DNA of 64,000 nt from Rhizaria sp. SCN 62-66 (lineage: Eukaryota > Rhizaria, unplaced): NCBI GenBank assembly GCA_001724265.1, contig MEDY01000004.1, positions 270,527 through 334,526 on the forward strand, read 5' to 3'. Both the position numbers and the translations under genes were made by a program. Every line of letters starts with the position of its first letter. Position 1 is the stretch's first letter. Shown piece after piece: positions 61,720 to 64,000 of the stretch. The notes beneath the pieces were generated by a model. That model worked only from the letters and a program-made list of their open reading frames with translations. It made no database searches and was not told where the DNA came from.

Positions 61720-64000
61720 GCGATGCGAATTACGAGTGGCACTCGTAGCGATTCGAAGCGACGCTTAACGCACTCAACCTACAAAAACCTCTTGAGTTGC
61801 AGGCAATTCGTGCTGCTAAGTCACGGATGCATTATAGCCTTGCTTTGCTTTGTGAGCGCAACCCTGCGTCATGGAATCGCTTGGTAGAATGTACTTTGTT
61901 TATCCGTATCTCTAATTATTGTCTGTATATTGCTGTTCCTCCGATTTTAATTGGTTTTGTTTCCGTTCTTTTTTCTTTTTCTTGTCAAACAAAGACTCCG
62001 GATAGGGCTGGCTTGTACTGGACTTCAGTTGCCGCCCGCGCCCATGCCTTTGCTATCGCGCTCACGACCGATCTCTCTCGCTCTCTCTTTGTGCTACCCC
62101 TTATGTCTTGGTGTGTCAATCTGTCTACCTGCCTTTTTTGACTCGACTATTTGTGCCCTCTTTTCCGCGCGCGCGTTAGGCAGCACAACGATGTCTGCTA
62201 ATGTGGCTGAGAAATGCAACGATATCTGAAACATCTGTCAGTTAGGTGTAAGACGCGCGCACTTGATTGTGTAACTGTCTTGTGTATTTGCTGAGCATGG
62301 TGCCTTTTCTTGTTAAGCTGTCTTGTCGCTGCATTGCTCTACCTGTGAAGATGTCGCTACTTTGTTGATATGTGTAATTTTTTTTGCATGCTTATGTTGT
62401 CTCGTGTGTTACTTATGAACAGCTTCCTTGCATCACAATCGCTCATGTTGCCCTGTTGCTTTATCAAGGGTGACAACAGCTAGTGCGCTGAGTTTTTTGC
62501 GGTGTCAGTACCATCTAGTTTGGCGTCATGGAAATCGAATAATTTGTTGGGCTAATTTGTTCCCGCTTGGCGGGAACGACCGTGTGCTCTTTCACTTCGA
62601 CTTATCTTCGCTATAGATGACCGTGGCAAGCTCTTGATAGCTGGTACGACTTGTATTTATGATCGTGCTGCTGTCCACTGCAACTGCGAAATGAACCTCC
62701 AGTTGCAAGTCGGCACGACAGCTCGCACATGAGTCAGATAGCTCGGCTAGTAACTCTAACGATTATAAGAATGCACAGTGCTCTTTGTGTGGTATTGTTG
62801 TTGTGCGGTGAATGATGTCGGATAGCAGTGGCACTGAGCCCGAATCCGACAAACAACTCATCGTCGCAGGATCGCGCGCATGAGCCCCAGTGATATTCGA
62901 ATGAGACAACAAACATCACCTCAGTTTAACGCGTCCGTAACCACTGCTATCTTCTCTCCCTTCTCTACAGTTGCACATATTGTCATGCTCAGAATCACAC
63001 TTCTTAACCGCGCTGACGATCACGGTCACTGGCAGCAGAAATGCTGTTCTCTGTGTCCCAGTTTTACGACACAATCTGGTTTCCCGTGACCTACATCACT
63101 ATTCATCTATCTTTTCACCATATCTCAATAGGTCGTTATCCTTTTTCAGTTTGTTTTTTTATGTTTTGTTTAATTTTGCCCCCATTCTGTACGCTATCAA
63201 TGTTACTTCAAACATCATTGCACTGTTTCTTAAGTTTCCGTCTTAACAAATTTGGTTTGTTTTGCCACTCTCGACAAACAGTGTCTCTTGTATGTTGTAT
63301 TTGCTGCTGTTTTTGTTCTGCTACTGTTGTTTCTTTTTGTCTTATTGAATCTGTTCCGCTGTGTCAACTCTGTTGTATATGCTATGTTGTGTGTGACTGC
63401 TCTGTTTCTGTGTCTTTATCACCGTCACACAATGCTATCTTTGTTGGTACGTTTGTCTGACACTCACTCCTGCTCCGCTTGCTTATGTTGTATCGCACTG
63501 CATTTTGTCATGCGACAAGAATGTACAATGTGTTAATGCTCGCTGCTCCATCTTTGTGATGTTGTTTCTTCACTTCAATCGCTGCGCTGACCGTTGTACG
63601 TATTTACCTTTACGTGGAACAATGTTACGACCCATCATTCTCGTAACAACGACACTCACGAATCTCCATTAGCTTGCGCCTAAGTTAAGTTTAGTTGGTT
63701 TTACGTATTAAGTTTGAACGATCGAAGATGTCGGGGATTATTCTATTTATACCCCCCTATTTTACTATCTGCTATTATTTTTTTATGCACACACCGGTTA
63801 CACTCTGTTTTAAACATTCGTTCTTTTTGTTTTCTCTTGCCCTGTTGGAGCTTGCCCATAAAATATGTTGCTTATTTTACAAACTGTGGCTGAATGTTGT
63901 CACGTACCCCCGATGTAGAGGTTTATGAAAAAACGTGTTTTCCGCGATTTTCGCGCCTTGGTGCGCACTTTTCTATTTCACTACGAGCGAAATAGTCCAT
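61720..64000. other. Long T-rich non-coding region to window end
   Basis: About 2.3 kb with no supported gene. The + strand is markedly T-rich from about 61900 to 63900 and yields several Phe/Leu/Cys/Ser-rich open frames (for example 63041-63460) that look like composition products. It resembles the T-rich tract downstream of the FAIM-like gene. Two short inverted repeats lie at the end of the window (63943-63955 and 63973-63995). Confidence 0.5.
63943..63995. repeat. Two short perfect inverted repeats
   Basis: CGCGA-TTT-TCGCG at 63943-63955 and CTATTTC-9 nt-GAAATAG at 63973-63995. Either could form a small hairpin or bind a dimeric protein. Arms of 5 and 7 bp are short enough to arise by chance. 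Confidence 0.5.

Noticed and set aside
1-64000. CRISPR array, insertion sequence, phage or bacterial operon
   Set aside because: No regular spaced repeats, transposase or ribosome-binding-site pattern; introns and gene content show a eukaryotic nuclear genome.

Overview
This window is nuclear DNA from a eukaryote, most likely a unicellular protist. Three things show this: spliceosomal introns (six placed here, 99-195 nt), eukaryote-specific genes, and a mitochondrial-type leader on the lipoamide dehydrogenase. The eukaryotic genes are a GPI-anchor ethanolaminephosphotransferase, a Hippo/MST kinase with a SARAH domain, ESCRT-I TSG101, a Sec22 R-SNARE, a UFD1-zinc-finger protein and an Sfi1-type centrin-binding protein. 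Coding regions are very GC-rich, with strongly GC-biased third positions and many Ala, Gln, Ser and Asp homopolymers. Intergenic DNA and introns are AT-rich, so genes stand out by composition. I cannot assign the lineage from sequence alone.

The most important observation is that UAG appears to be a sense codon. Four long genes are interrupted only by in-frame TAG, six times in all (1412, 5222, 17998, 31901 on the minus strand, 49036 and 57544). The same reading frame continues on the other side every time. One TAG lies inside the TSG101 UEV fold and one inside the PIG-O catalytic domain. All 13 recognised genes end in TAA (8) or TGA (5), and none ends in TAG. The amino acid inserted cannot be fixed from these sites. 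A second unusual trait is the splice donor: five of six introns begin GTWCGY.

Layout. 1-10747 (+): 3' part of a giant, low-complexity-rich protein with two scattered FAIM-like beta-domains. 12927-14309 (-): acid ceramidase/NAAA-like secreted amidase. 14859-16991 (+): unrecognised acidic coiled-coil protein. 17521-19500 (+): TSG101/Vps23. 19952-26824 (+): unrecognised 2290-aa protein. 27067-33077 (-, four exons): PIG-O. 34425-37826 (+, two exons): MST/Hippo kinase. 38260-40827 (+): UFD1 domain plus zinc-finger array. 41930-44335 (+): HCF101/NUBP-family Fe-S P-loop ATPase with a probable mitochondrial leader. 44966-46441 (+): dihydrolipoamide dehydrogenase. 47256-48171 (+, three exons): Sec22. 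48640-60384 (+): Sfi1-like giant protein. 60937-61719 (+): Pro/Gly-rich protein with a C-terminal cysteine-rich membrane module. The last 2.3 kb and 10748-12926 are T-rich and appear non-coding.

There are no operons. Each gene is separate, with two convergent pairs (FAIM-like/ceramidase and 2290-aa/PIG-O) and two divergent pairs (ceramidase/710-aa and PIG-O/MST). The genes do not form one pathway. They cover general eukaryotic functions: secretory and endosomal trafficking (Sec22, TSG101, PIG-O), mitochondrial metabolism (DLD, HCF101), signalling (MST), protein quality control (UFD1-zinc finger) and probably the centrin/basal-body apparatus (Sfi1-like).
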